Shown in pieces: positions 17,942-25,773 of a DNA stretch of 64,000 nt (positions within the stretch are counted from its first letter, which is position 1; the number at the start of each line of letters is the position of its first letter). Below the pieces are notes generated by a model, which was not told the origin of the DNA, did no database searches, and was given only the letters and a program-made list of their open reading frames with translations. The translations under genes were made by a program, and so were the position numbers. This stretch comes from Microvirga pudoricolor. Its GTDB lineage: Bacteria; Pseudomonadota; Alphaproteobacteria; Rhizobiales; Beijerinckiaceae. Location: the NCBI RefSeq assembly GCF_016892705.1, contig NZ_JAFEMB010000001.1, positions 930,001-994,000 of the forward strand, written 5' to 3'.

Positions 17942-18940
17942 TCAATGAGGACGCGCGCCGTCATGGCGGCGTTTCCCGCCGTCCTTCTCAAACAGATGAA
18001 TGTGACGGTTATCCCATCCGAGCCCGACCTTGGTTCCCGGCTGAAGGGAACAATAGCCTGCCTGGCGCACCGCCATGGTCTCGCCTTCGAGGTCGCACAG
18101 CACGATGCTGTCCGCTCCCAGATACTCGACGGCCCTCACCTGGGCCGGGAGGCCGTCGCGCTCCATGAGTACCACGTGCTCCGGCCGCACCCCGAGAAGC
18201 TGGTCCTTCCAGGGAATGATGTTCATCGGAGGCGTTCCGATGAAGCGGGCCGTGAAGTCACTGGCCGGTTCGTTGTAGAGCTCGTGGGGAGCGCCGTTCT
18301 GCTCGATGTGACCGTCGCGCATCAGGATCACCCGGTCGGCCATGGTCATGGCCTCGGTCTGGTCGTGGGTGACGTAAACCATGGTCATACCGAGGCGCTG
18401 CTGCAGGCCCCGGATTTCCGTGCGCATCTCGTGGCGCAGCTTGGCGTCCAGGTTGGAGAGCGGTTCGTCCATCAGGCAGACGGGGGCCTCGGCAATGATC
18501 GCCCGGCCCAGCGCCACGCGCTGGCGCTGCCCCCCGGAGAGCTGGGACGGCTTGCGATCGAGCAGATGCGAGAGTCCGACGAGATCCGCGACCTTCCTGA
18601 GCTTGGCGTCGCGCTCGCCGCGCCCGACGCCCCGCACCCGAAGGCCGAAAATGATATTCTCCGCCACATTCAGGTGCGGGAACAACGCGTAGGACTGGAA
18701 CACCATGGAGATCCGGCGCTCGGCGGGCGACAGCGCCGTCACGTCCCGTCCGCCTATCATGATCGTGCCGGCATCGACTTCCTCGAGGCCCGCGATGAGG
18801 CGCAGCGTCGTCGACTTGCCGCAACCGGAAGGCCCGAGGAGAACCAGAAGCTGGCCGGCATCCGCCTTGAAGCCGATCCGGTCCACGCCACCGACGCCGC
18901 CCCAGGTTTTCGATACGGCGTCAACGACGATTTCAGACAT
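17942..18940 (-). CDS. ABC transporter ATP-binding protein, UgpC/MalK-like
   Basis: This 332-residue ATPase has Walker A GPSGCGKST near residue 37, Q-loop VFQSYALFPH, signature LSGGQRQRVALGRA, Walker [16 protein letters not shown] and the H-loop YVTHDQTEAMTMADR. A C-terminal TOBE/OB regulatory domain follows (about 240-320), slightly shorter than the ~360 residues usual for MalK/UgpC. It powers the permease pair at 14815-16538. Its start overlaps the tail of a 66-codon ORF by 8 nt. Confidence 0.95.
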   Translation of the reverse strand: MSEIVVDAVSKTWGGVGGVDRIGFKADAGQLLVLLGPSGCGKSTTLRLIAGLEEVDAGTIMIGGRDVTALSPAERRISMVFQSYALFPHLNVAENIIFGLRVRGVGRGERDAKLRKVADLVGLSHLLDRKPSQLSGGQRQRVALGRAIIAEAPVCLMDEPLSNLDAKLRHEMRTEIRGLQQRLGMTMVYVTHDQTEAMTMADRVILMRDGHIEQNGAPHELYNEPASDFTARFIGTPPMNIIPWKDQLLGVRPEHVVLMERDGLPAQVRAVEYLGADSIVLCDLEGETMAVRQAGYCSLQPGTKVGLGWDNRHIHLFEKDGGKRRHDGARPH

Positions 18941-19133
18941 GGGGTTTTGCCTTGCGGAACCAGGAAAGGGGATCGAAGCTGCGCGCCGGCTTCGTCACCA
19001 GTCGCAGCCGCCAGTCGCCGTCGTGCCGACAGGACTCGGGTCGCGGCGCGGGAAACGCATCCCCCACGATCTGCGCCACCCGTTCGGCCGGCGTTACCAC
19101 GGCCAGATCCTGTTTTGATGACAGTCCCGTCAC
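18933..19133 (-). CDS. Small 66-residue ORF bridging the HAD and ABC ATPase genes
   Basis: This GTG-started ORF overlaps the stop of the HAD phosphatase gene by 4 nt (GTGA) and the start of the ABC ATPase gene by 8 nt. It fills the whole gap between them and is in the same direction as the operon. The product is basic, begins TGLSSKQDL and ends DPLSWFRKAKPHV, with no membrane helix or signal peptide. I do not recognise the family. The double overlap is the normal sign of a translated operon gene, but it could instead be a coupling relay or chance. Confidence 0.5.
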   Translation of the reverse strand: MTGLSSKQDLAVVTPAERVAQIVGDAFPAPRPESCRHDGDWRLRLVTKPARSFDPLSWFRKAKPHV

Positions 19134-19990
19134 GTCCTGCCTCCTGCCGCGCCCCGGGCCTCCAGCAGCAGGGCGGCGAGTTCGACGAATCCCTCGCCCG
19201 AGTGGCCCCGTGTGACATAGGCAGGCTTGGTTCTCAGGCGATGCGCGAGAGCCTGGATGTTGGCGACCCCGACGCTGAGCGGGAACGCCTCGAACATGGG
19301 CTCGTCGTTGGGAGAATCACCCGCATAGATGACGCAGGTATCGGCCATCGCCTCGTCGATTCCGAACTCTTGCGCCAACAGAACGCGCGTCATGGAAAGC
19401 TTGTCGTAATCGCCGAACCACCCGTTGACGTGGATGGAGCTCACCTTGGCCTGCGCGCCCGCCTCCTCGAACAGGGACACGATCCTGTCGATCTCAGCCT
19501 CGGGCAGCGGTTCCACATCCTCGCAGAAATCGATGGCGAGGTCGGCCAGCCGATAGGGCTGGTCGCTCGCCGTCGCCGCGCCGGGCACCTGGTCGAGGAT
19601 CCGGTGCTTCAAGCCAGCGAGCCGTTGACGGTTGAGCTCCCGTTGCGCCCCGTCCACCCAGAAGCGCTCCAGCATTGTCCGGGCCGCCCGGTCGTATCGG
19701 AAATAAAAAGCGCCGTTTTCGCCCACGACCGCATCCACCGGCCACATGCGGGCGATATGGTCGCACCAGCCCGCCGGCCGACCGGTCACCGGGATCACCA
19801 GGAAGCCGGCCGCGTGCAGCCGCTCGAGCGCCTCGTAGGCGGCTGCGCTCAGAACCCCGTCCGTCGTAATGGTGTCGTCGATGTCGCTCAAGACAACCCG
19901 CACGCCTGCGGCCGCCGATGTCGGCAGGCTCGAGAGCGGCCTCATGCGGGAGGACTCGTCGGTGAAGGGCTGAAACGGGGCGCTGGACAC
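19130..19990 (-). CDS. HAD-superfamily (IIB-type) phosphatase
   Basis: This 286-residue cytoplasmic hydrolase has HAD motif I LSDIDDTIT near residues 34-42 (nucleophile and acid Asp), motif II in PVTGRP, and motif IV YAGDSPNDEPMF near 225. The large cap between motifs II and IV fits the IIB class, which includes sugar-phosphate phosphatases such as sucrose- and mannosyl-phosphoglycerate phosphatases. It heads the operon containing the Ugp-like importer and is divergent from the DeoR regulator. Removing phosphate from an imported or processed phospho-compound is the likely role. The exact start is uncertain; an ATG 15 codons in is possible. Confidence 0.85.
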   Translation of the reverse strand: MSSAPFQPFTDESSRMRPLSSLPTSAAAGVRVVLSDIDDTITTDGVLSAAAYEALERLHAAGFLVIPVTGRPAGWCDHIARMWPVDAVVGENGAFYFRYDRAARTMLERFWVDGAQRELNRQRLAGLKHRILDQVPGAATASDQPYRLADLAIDFCEDVEPLPEAEIDRIVSLFEEAGAQAKVSSIHVNGWFGDYDKLSMTRVLLAQEFGIDEAMADTCVIYAGDSPNDEPMFEAFPLSVGVANIQALAHRLRTKPAYVTRGHSGEGFVELAALLLEARGAAGGRT

Positions 19991-20052
19991 GAATTGAAGG
20001 CCTTTGGCGATGGATGAGACTAGAAACGGAAATGTGGGATATCAAGCAGACT

Positions 20053-20073
20053 AATGTTGAATATGCCAACGTT
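20053..20073. promoter_or_regulatory. Imperfect palindrome, candidate DeoR operator
   Basis: AATGTTG at 20053-20059 and CAACGTT at 20067-20073 form a 7-bp arm inverted repeat with one mismatch. It lies in the AT-rich 127-bp gap between the HAD gene and the divergent deoR-type gene. A second, more distant pair, ATGTGG (20032-20037) and CCACAT (20087-20092), brackets it. DeoR-family repressors usually control the divergent operon beside them, so this is a reasonable operator site, unproven. Confidence 0.4.
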
Positions 20074-20117
20074 TTAGAGGAAAGTACCACATTATTAGGT
20101 CACAGGACATCATTCTT

Positions 20118-20888
20118 ATGTACCTGCCTGAGGGAAAGAAGGCGCGCCGCCAACGGGCTATCGTGTCCGAACTCGGCCTCAGCCCGACCGTCCGCACCTC
20201 GGACCTCGCGCGACGACTTGGGGTTTCGGTCGAAACGGTTCGCCGGGACATCGAGGAGCTGACCCAGCAGGGCCTCGTCAGCCGGACCTATGGGGGTGCC
20301 GCCGGGCGGCAGCTCGGCCTTCAGCCCGCCTATCAGGAGCGCGAGGCCCTTGCGGTCGAGGAGAGGGATGCGATCGCCGCCAAGGCCGTCGGCCTCGTGA
20401 AGGCGGGCGATGTGCTGATGATCGATTCCGGCTCCACGACGGCCCGCTTCGCCCATGCCCTCGCGCGCGCGGCGATCCGCGTGACGGTCATCACCAATTG
20501 CTTTGCGGTGGCGCAGGCCCTCGCGATGAACGACGCCGCCCGGGTCATTTTCTGCCCTGGGGACGTCTCAGGTCGCGAGGGGGGCGTTTACGGCTCCGAG
20601 ACCTGCGCCTTCCTGAAGGGCTTCTACGCCGACGTCACCTTCATCGGCGCGAGCGGCCTGACGGTTGATGGGCCGACGGACGTGGAGACCGGCGCCACCT
20701 GGGTCAAACGCGGCATGATCGACAGGGCGGAGCGTCAGGTTCTGCTTCTTGATTCGAGCAAATTCGGCCGCCGTCATCTCGAACGGATCTGCCCCCTGGA
20801 CGGTCTGTCCGACCTCGTGACGGACCGGAAGCCTGACGGGGCGCTCGGCGAGAGGATTGCGGCCGGGCCGACAGCGCTCCACGTGTGA
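20118..20888 (+). CDS. DeoR/GlpR-family transcriptional regulator
   Basis: This 256-residue regulator has an N-terminal winged helix-turn-helix (RTSDLARRLGVSVETVRRDI, about residues 27-46) and a C-terminal DeoR effector-binding domain of the ribose-5-phosphate isomerase-like fold, with the IDSGSTT loop that holds the phosphate of a sugar phosphate. Family members bind phosphorylated sugars or glycerol-3-phosphate. Its divergent position suggests it represses the Ugp-like operon at 13976-19990 and is relieved by a phosphorylated product of that pathway. Confidence 0.93.
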   Translation: MYLPEGKKARRQRAIVSELGLSPTVRTSDLARRLGVSVETVRRDIEELTQQGLVSRTYGGAAGRQLGLQPAYQEREALAVEERDAIAAKAVGLVKAGDVLMIDSGSTTARFAHALARAAIRVTVITNCFAVAQALAMNDAARVIFCPGDVSGREGGVYGSETCAFLKGFYADVTFIGASGLTVDGPTDVETGATWVKRGMIDRAERQVLLLDSSKFGRRHLERICPLDGLSDLVTDRKPDGALGERIAAGPTALHV

Positions 20889-20921
20889 AATCCCGCGATC
20901 CCGGCCGGAGGGGACGGAAGC

Positions 20922-21581
20922 TCAAGACGCCGGGGATCGGGCGGCGGCCGACCGCAACCGGGGCTTTGCCCCCACCTTCCGGGCGATGAGCCACGTGACA
21001 AGGATGCTGCCGAGGATCGCGACCGTGAGAAGCCGCATCCAGTCGGCCTCCTGCGATCCCTCCTGCCCGGCGATGCTCTTGGCGGCGAGGTAGCCGGGAG
21101 ACAGCATCAGCGGCACCCAAAGGATGGCGGACAGCACGTTGGCGACCTGGAATGCCCGGTGGTCCATGCGCAGGACGCCAGCCACCAGCGGCACCGTGGA
21201 GCGGATCGGCCCCAGGAAACGGCCCAGGAAGATCGTGGCGAAGCCGTAGCGTCGGAAGAACAGGCGCGTGCGGGCGACGGCGCTCCGATGCCTGTTGAGG
21301 GGCCAGCGCCGGCAGACGCCCATGCCCATGGTCAGACCGATCACGTAGGAGACCGCGTCGCCCAGCACGGCTCCGCCGATGGCCCAGGCCAGGACCGGTA
21401 CCGGATCGATGGCGCCCGTGCCGATCATGCCGCCCACCGCGAGCATGAGGGCCGTGGCTGGCACCAGAAGGCCCACGAAGGCCAGGGATTCTCCGAACGC
21501 CACGGCGCCCATGATCGGACCGGCCCAAGCCTGATGGGTCGTGATGAAGCCGCCGATATCGGCCATCGCCTGATCGAGCAC
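20922..21581 (-). CDS. DedA-family membrane protein
   Basis: This 219-residue multi-pass inner-membrane protein of the DedA/VTT family has a GES...FVGLLVPATALM segment near residues 30-45 and the FFRRYG...FLGRFLGPIRSTVPLVAG stretch near 120-145 that marks the family. Characterised members act in lipid-carrier (undecaprenyl phosphate) or phospholipid flipping and in envelope integrity. The start is a GTG with AGGAG 6 nt before it. It lies downstream of a strong terminator, so it has its own promoter, and ends tail-to-tail with the DeoR gene. Confidence 0.92.
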   Translation of the reverse strand: MLDQAMADIGGFITTHQAWAGPIMGAVAFGESLAFVGLLVPATALMLAVGGMIGTGAIDPVPVLAWAIGGAVLGDAVSYVIGLTMGMGVCRRWPLNRHRSAVARTRLFFRRYGFATIFLGRFLGPIRSTVPLVAGVLRMDHRAFQVANVLSAILWVPLMLSPGYLAAKSIAGQEGSQEADWMRLLTVAILGSILVTWLIARKVGAKPRLRSAAARSPAS

Positions 21582-21594
21582 GAAGATCTCCTGG

Positions 21595-21631
21595 AAAAAA
21601 GGAAGGCACGTCGCGGGACCCGCGACGTGCC
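21595..21631 (-). terminator. Rho-independent terminator after the DUF2076 gene
   Basis: On the minus strand a perfect 13-bp inverted repeat (21605-21617 with 21619-21631) is followed by TTCC and a T6 run (21595-21600). It sits 32 bp after the DUF2076 stop. This is the clearest intrinsic terminator in the window. Confidence 0.85.
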
Positions 21632-21662
21632 GGAGGATTATGTCATTGAGATGAGCGGAGCC

Positions 21663-22262
21663 TTAAGCCTCGTCTTCCCCGCCGAAGAAACCGTCGAACA
21701 TGCCGCCGCCCTCGTCGGCGGCTGCGGTCTGCTCCGGCTCGGGCTGCGCTCCTGCCGCATCGGCCGTCTTCGCATCATCGCCGCCGAAAGCGCCCATGAG
21801 CATGTTGCCGAGCATCACACCGCCGGCCACGCCCATGGCGGTCTGAGCCGCGCCGGCCAGGAACCCGCCGCCGCCGCCACGCCCCGGCACCATGCCGGGC
21901 TGGGCGCCGGGAGCGCCGCCCCAGGGCCCTGAGGGCTGGCCCGGCTGCATCATCGGGTTGGCTTGGGGCTGACGTTGAGCCGGCTGGGCGCCTCCGCCGA
22001 ACAGTCCCGACAGGAAGCCGCCTCCACCGGCCGGACGGCTGGCGATCTGCTGCTCCAGTTGCTGGATGCGCCCTTGCGCGGCGCTGAGCGCCTGCTCCTG
22101 CACGATGATGGTCTGGGCCATGAAGTACGGAGCCTGGGGCTGCTGGGCGATTTGCGAACGGATGAGCGAGGCCGCCTCGGCGTCGGGTGCCGACGCCTGC
22201 GTTTCCACCTGGGCGAGCTTGCCGAAAAGCTGTTCAATCGCATGCCGGTCTTGATGGTTCAC
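21663..22262 (-). CDS. DUF2076 family protein
   Basis: This 199-residue protein starts NHQDRHAIEQLFGKL, the head of the DUF2076 family. A coiled-coil-like stretch (IVQEQALSAAQGRIQQLEQQI, about 52-72) follows, then glycine/proline-rich low-complexity segments and an acidic C terminus ending in GGEDEA. The middle (FLAGAAQTAMGVAGGVMLGNML) could insert in or touch a membrane. Its function is not established; such proteins are often described as periplasmic or membrane-linked. It lies 28 bp after the Bax-inhibitor-1-like gene and is co-transcribed with it up to the terminator at 21595-21631. Confidence 0.88.
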   Translation of the reverse strand: MNHQDRHAIEQLFGKLAQVETQASAPDAEAASLIRSQIAQQPQAPYFMAQTIIVQEQALSAAQGRIQQLEQQIASRPAGGGGFLSGLFGGGAQPAQRQPQANPMMQPGQPSGPWGGAPGAQPGMVPGRGGGGGFLAGAAQTAMGVAGGVMLGNMLMGAFGGDDAKTADAAGAQPEPEQTAAADEGGGMFDGFFGGEDEA

Positions 22263-22290
22263 GAATGTGTCTCCTGTCGTGATGAACCGA

Positions 22291-23007
22291 TTACTCTTCC
22301 CGCTGGCCCGTGAGGCTCAGCAGAAGCTGGAACAGGTTGATGAAGTTGAGGTACAGGGAGAGCGCGCCGAGCACGGCGAGCTTGTTGTTGGCCTCCGTGC
22401 CGAAGCCCTCCGCGTACTGCTCCTTGATCGACTGCGTGTCGTAGGCCGTCAGTCCCGTGAAGATCACGACGCCGAGGATCGAGATGGCGAATTGCAGCAC
22501 GCTCGAGCCGACGAAGATGTTCACCACGGACGCGATCAGGACGCCGATGAGGCCCATGATCAGGAACGACCCCATGGCCGCGAGATTCCGCTTCGTGGTG
22601 TAGCCCCACAGACTGGTGGCGCCGAACATCGCCGCCGTGATGAAGAAGGTGCGCGCGATGCTCGTGCCCGTGAAAACGAGGAACACGGAGGCGAGCGACA
22701 GGCCCATGAGGGCGCAGAAGACCCAGAACAGGGTTTGAGCCGTCGCGGCCGAAATAGCGTGGGCCCGGAACGAGAAGAAGAAGATGAAGGCGAGCGGCGC
22801 CAGCATCACCACCCACTTGAGCGGCGTGGAGAAGATGGGAACGTACAGCGCGGGCGTCGACGAGACCAGGAACGCCACGACGCCCGTCATGACGAGACCG
22901 AGGCCCATGTAGTTATAGACCCGCAGCATGTGCTGGCGCAGGCCCTCGTCGAACGCCGCGGAGCCGACCCGCGTCGCAGTGTTGTTCCAGGCGAAAGGCG
23001 TATTCAT
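22291..23007 (-). CDS. Bax inhibitor-1/YccA family membrane protein
   Basis: This 238-residue protein has about seven membrane helices and belongs to the BI-1/YccA (TMBIM) family, with the family's YDTQ.IK motif near the C terminus (TAYDTQSIKEQY). Bacterial members are linked to FtsH protease control (YccA) or calcium leak (YetJ/BsYetJ). The ATG at 23007 gives the normal family length; a longer open frame upstream is discarded because it runs into the anti-sigma gene. It is followed by the DUF2076 gene. Confidence 0.93.
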   Translation of the reverse strand: MNTPFAWNNTATRVGSAAFDEGLRQHMLRVYNYMGLGLVMTGVVAFLVSSTPALYVPIFSTPLKWVVMLAPLAFIFFFSFRAHAISAATAQTLFWVFCALMGLSLASVFLVFTGTSIARTFFITAAMFGATSLWGYTTKRNLAAMGSFLIMGLIGVLIASVVNIFVGSSVLQFAISILGVVIFTGLTAYDTQSIKEQYAEGFGTEANNKLAVLGALSLYLNFINLFQLLLSLTGQREE

Positions 23008-23045
23008 GTCATGCTTCCTTGTGCATTGGCGATCGTTGAAAAGGT

Positions 23046-23810
23046 TCAGCGCAGGCTGGCCGAGAGGCGGCCTGCGGCTTTCTCGAGGGACGGCTCCTGG
23101 GCGCTGCCCGTCAGGGCGTAGACGAGCTCTCCGGTCTGCCAGTAGACCGTGCGCCCGTTGGGCCCTCGGGCGATGGAGGGCGGTATGACCCCGAAGGTGC
23201 CGGCCCGGGCGGCATAGAGGGAGACGGGCCCCAGTTCCCGCGCATCGACGGAGAGCTCGACGCCATGCCCCGCCCGTGCCGGGAAGACCTGCACGTCCTT
23301 GACGCGCCAATCCTTCGGCAGGGCCGGCAGGGACACGCCCGTCTCCTGCAGGATCTCGGCGGGATCGTAATCCGACGCCTCACGCTGGGAGGCCATGCGG
23401 GCACGCACCAGAGCCGTCTGATGGGCGTGGATCGCATCCTCGACGAAAGCAGGCGGCTTCGGAGACGCGTCACTTTCCGAGATGCCCAGGAAGCCGTTCT
23501 GCCCGTGGGCGAACCAACCGAGGCCGACCAGGAGCGCCACCGCTGCGGCACGCCGGAGCGCGAGGGCGACGCGCTGCCGGGCCAGTCCCCGATTCAGGCG
23601 CCGCGCGGCATCGAGCGTCGCCTCCGAGGGACGGGATGGCGCCTCGGCGAAGAGGACGCGCAAGGCGTCTCTGGCGCGCAGATCCGCCATGATGCGGGCC
23701 GCCGCGCCAGGGTTGCGGGACAGGTGATCCTCGACCTCGATGCGGCGCCCCAGATCGAGCTGATCGTCGATATAGGCCTCGAGATCCGCGTTGGTGACGG
23801 GCTCACTCAT
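23046..23810 (-). CDS. Membrane-anchored anti-sigma factor
   Basis: This 254-residue protein has a cytoplasmic N-terminal region (EAYIDDQLDLGRRIEVEDHL) like the zinc-less anti-sigma domain seen next to ECF sigma genes, one membrane helix (AAAVALLVGLGWFAHG, about 88-104) and a periplasmic C-terminal domain. Its start overlaps the stop of the ECF sigma gene by 8 nt, so the two are made together. It should hold that sigma factor inactive until an envelope signal arrives. Confidence 0.9.
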   Translation of the reverse strand: MSEPVTNADLEAYIDDQLDLGRRIEVEDHLSRNPGAAARIMADLRARDALRVLFAEAPSRPSEATLDAARRLNRGLARQRVALALRRAAAVALLVGLGWFAHGQNGFLGISESDASPKPPAFVEDAIHAHQTALVRARMASQREASDYDPAEILQETGVSLPALPKDWRVKDVQVFPARAGHGVELSVDARELGPVSLYAARAGTFGVIPPSIARGPNGRTVYWQTGELVYALTGSAQEPSLEKAAGRLSASLR

Positions 23811-24348
23811 GCTGACCTCCTACGACGCGCAGCTGGGGACGGGGGCGAAGCGTGTCGGCGCCGTCGCGGCCCTCCTCGAAAGCGCGCAGGGCAGCCCGGC
23901 CACGCCCGAGGCGCGACATCAGGGTTCCGACAGGAATCTCCAGGGTTTGGGCGGCCTCCTGATAGGACAGCCCTTCGATGCTCACGAGATACAAGGCCTC
24001 GCGCTGCTCGTCCGGCAGGTTCGAGAAGGCCTCCCCCACCTGCCTGAGGCGGACGTGCCACTCCTGATCCGGCTGGGATGCCTCGTCGGCCAGGCCGGCC
24101 GCGCCCTCGACCTTCCGGGTCTCCGCTTGAGCGCGGCGGCGGCCGTCGACAAATACGTTGTGGAGCACCGACATCAGCCAACCGCGCAGGTTGCCGCCGG
24201 GCCGGAAGGTGTGACGGCGCTCGTAGGCGCGCACCAGGGCATCCTGGACCAAATCCTCCGCGGCCGCGCTGTCGCGCGTCAAGGCCTGCGCGTAGCGGCG
24301 CAGACGCGGCAGGAGGTCGATCACATCGGGGTTCGGGGGCATGCTCAC
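23803..24348 (-). CDS. ECF-type RNA polymerase sigma factor
   Basis: This 181-residue minimal sigma-70 protein has region 2 (AAEDLVQDALVRAYERRHTF, about 29-48, and NLRGWLMSVLHNVFVD) and region 4 (SYQEAAQTLEIPVGTLMSRL, about 128-147). It is cognate to the overlapping anti-sigma gene. The divergent neighbour is an L,D-transpeptidase, a cell-wall enzyme, so an envelope-stress regulon is plausible but not shown. Confidence 0.95.
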   Translation of the reverse strand: MSMPPNPDVIDLLPRLRRYAQALTRDSAAAEDLVQDALVRAYERRHTFRPGGNLRGWLMSVLHNVFVDGRRRAQAETRKVEGAAGLADEASQPDQEWHVRLRQVGEAFSNLPDEQREALYLVSIEGLSYQEAAQTLEIPVGTLMSRLGRGRAALRAFEEGRDGADTLRPRPQLRVVGGQHE

Positions 24349-24591
24349 GATCCGTATACGTGGGCGGCCACGGCCCTAATCCCAAGATCTGCGGATTTTT
24401 TCGAATTTTCGTTGTGGGAGACTACAGCTGAGGAAATCGGACCACCTGACAATATAAAATCATCTAGGGATTTATCCTTACGACAAAGGACAGCATTGGA
24501 GGGCCGACGGGCGCATTTAAACGCTCTTTTAAGCACCAGGAGAGATGATTTTAGACCAACCGGATCCTTTCTGTTCTCGCGGGCTTGTTTC

Positions 24592-25773
24592 ATGTTCGGG
24601 CGTTATGCTGCATCTCATCTGGCGTTCATCCTTGCGGCCTCGGGGTTCATCACGGGACCGGCATCGGCCAACGAGCCTGTCAGGGCCTTGATCGAGGTCA
24701 GCCCCCTGCCTCCGCTGGGAGCCGCCCCCGTCCCGAGCCCGACCGCGCCTGTTCCGGAGGCCGCGCGGCCGGCCCGCGAGGCCCCCAGGGAGGCCGTCCG
24801 CCCGGGCAAGACCAGGATGAGCGGGGCCGACCTCATCGCCGGCGCCAATGGGGCGGGCTTCACGCCCGTCGCCCTGCGCTCGGCGGACCAGAGTCCGGCG
24901 ATCCTCAAGCTTCAGGTCATGCTCAAGCGCGCTCATGCGTCGCCAGGGGTGATCGACGGCTATTACGGCGACAACGTCGCCAAGGCGATCTCCGCCTTCG
25001 AGGCCATGCAGGGGCTTCCCGTCAACGGGATCCTGGACGCGCAGGTCTGGAGCGCGCTGGAGAGCCTCGACCCCTCGCCGCCCCTCGTGACCTACGTCAT
25101 CCAGCCCCAGGACGTGGCCGGGCCCTTCGTTCCCGACCTGCCCAAGGATTACGCCGAACTCGCCAAGCTGGAGACCCTCGCCTACCGGAATGCGGCTGAA
25201 GCCCTGGCCGAGAAGTTCCACATGGACGAGGACGTTCTGCGCCAGATCAACCCCGACGTGACGTTCACGGAAGCGGGGGCGACCATCACGGTAGCCAATG
25301 TCGGCAAGCCCGCATCCCGCAAGGTGGCGCGGCTCGTGGCCGACAAGGTCAAGAAGCAGCTCTTCGGCTACGATGCCATGGGCGCCCTCGTGGTCTCCTA
25401 TCCGGCGACCATCGGGAGCGCCGCGATGCCGTCCCCGAGCGGCGTGCATGCCGTGAAGGCCGTCGCGGTCAATCCGGAATACTGGTACCGGCCGAAGGTG
25501 AACTTCCAGCAGGGCAACAACACCCAGGCCTTGCGCCTGCCCCCCGGCCCCAACAACCCCGTGGGAGCCGTGTGGATCGGCCTCGACAAGCCGACCTACG
25601 GCATCCATGGAACGCCCGAACCGAGCAAGATCGACAAAACGAACAGCCACGGCTGCGTGCGCCTGACCAACTGGGACGCCAAGGAGCTGGTCCGGCTGGT
25701 GGAGCCGGGAGTTCCGGTCGAGTTCCTCGAGCCAGAGATCGTCACGGGATCGGTGCAGGGGGGCGTTCAGTAG
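24592..25773 (+). CDS. Exported L,D-transpeptidase with peptidoglycan-binding domain
   Basis: This 393-residue protein starts at the ATG at 24592, which gives a good signal peptide (AFILAASGFITGPASAN). A proline-rich linker (about 30-70) leads to a PG_binding_1 domain (about 100-155), then a LysM-like segment (about 195-240) and a C-terminal YkuD catalytic domain with HGTPEP and the SHGCVRL active-site motif. Such enzymes form 3-3 peptidoglycan crosslinks or attach outer-membrane proteins. The stop overlaps that of the convergent LysR gene by 7 nt. Confidence 0.93.
   Translation: MFGRYAASHLAFILAASGFITGPASANEPVRALIEVSPLPPLGAAPVPSPTAPVPEAARPAREAPREAVRPGKTRMSGADLIAGANGAGFTPVALRSADQSPAILKLQVMLKRAHASPGVIDGYYGDNVAKAISAFEAMQGLPVNGILDAQVWSALESLDPSPPLVTYVIQPQDVAGPFVPDLPKDYAELAKLETLAYRNAAEALAEKFHMDEDVLRQINPDVTFTEAGATITVANVGKPASRKVARLVADKVKKQLFGYDAMGALVVSYPATIGSAAMPSPSGVHAVKAVAVNPEYWYRPKVNFQQGNNTQALRLPPGPNNPVGAVWIGLDKPTYGIHGTPEPSKIDKTNSHGCVRLTNWDAKELVRLVEPGVPVEFLEPEIVTGSVQGGVQ

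Noticed and set aside
17897-20017. A 706-codon open frame on the + strand
   Set aside because: It runs antisense to the ABC ATPase, the 66-codon ORF and the HAD phosphatase, all of which have clear family motifs. Long antisense frames are expected in GC-rich coding DNA.
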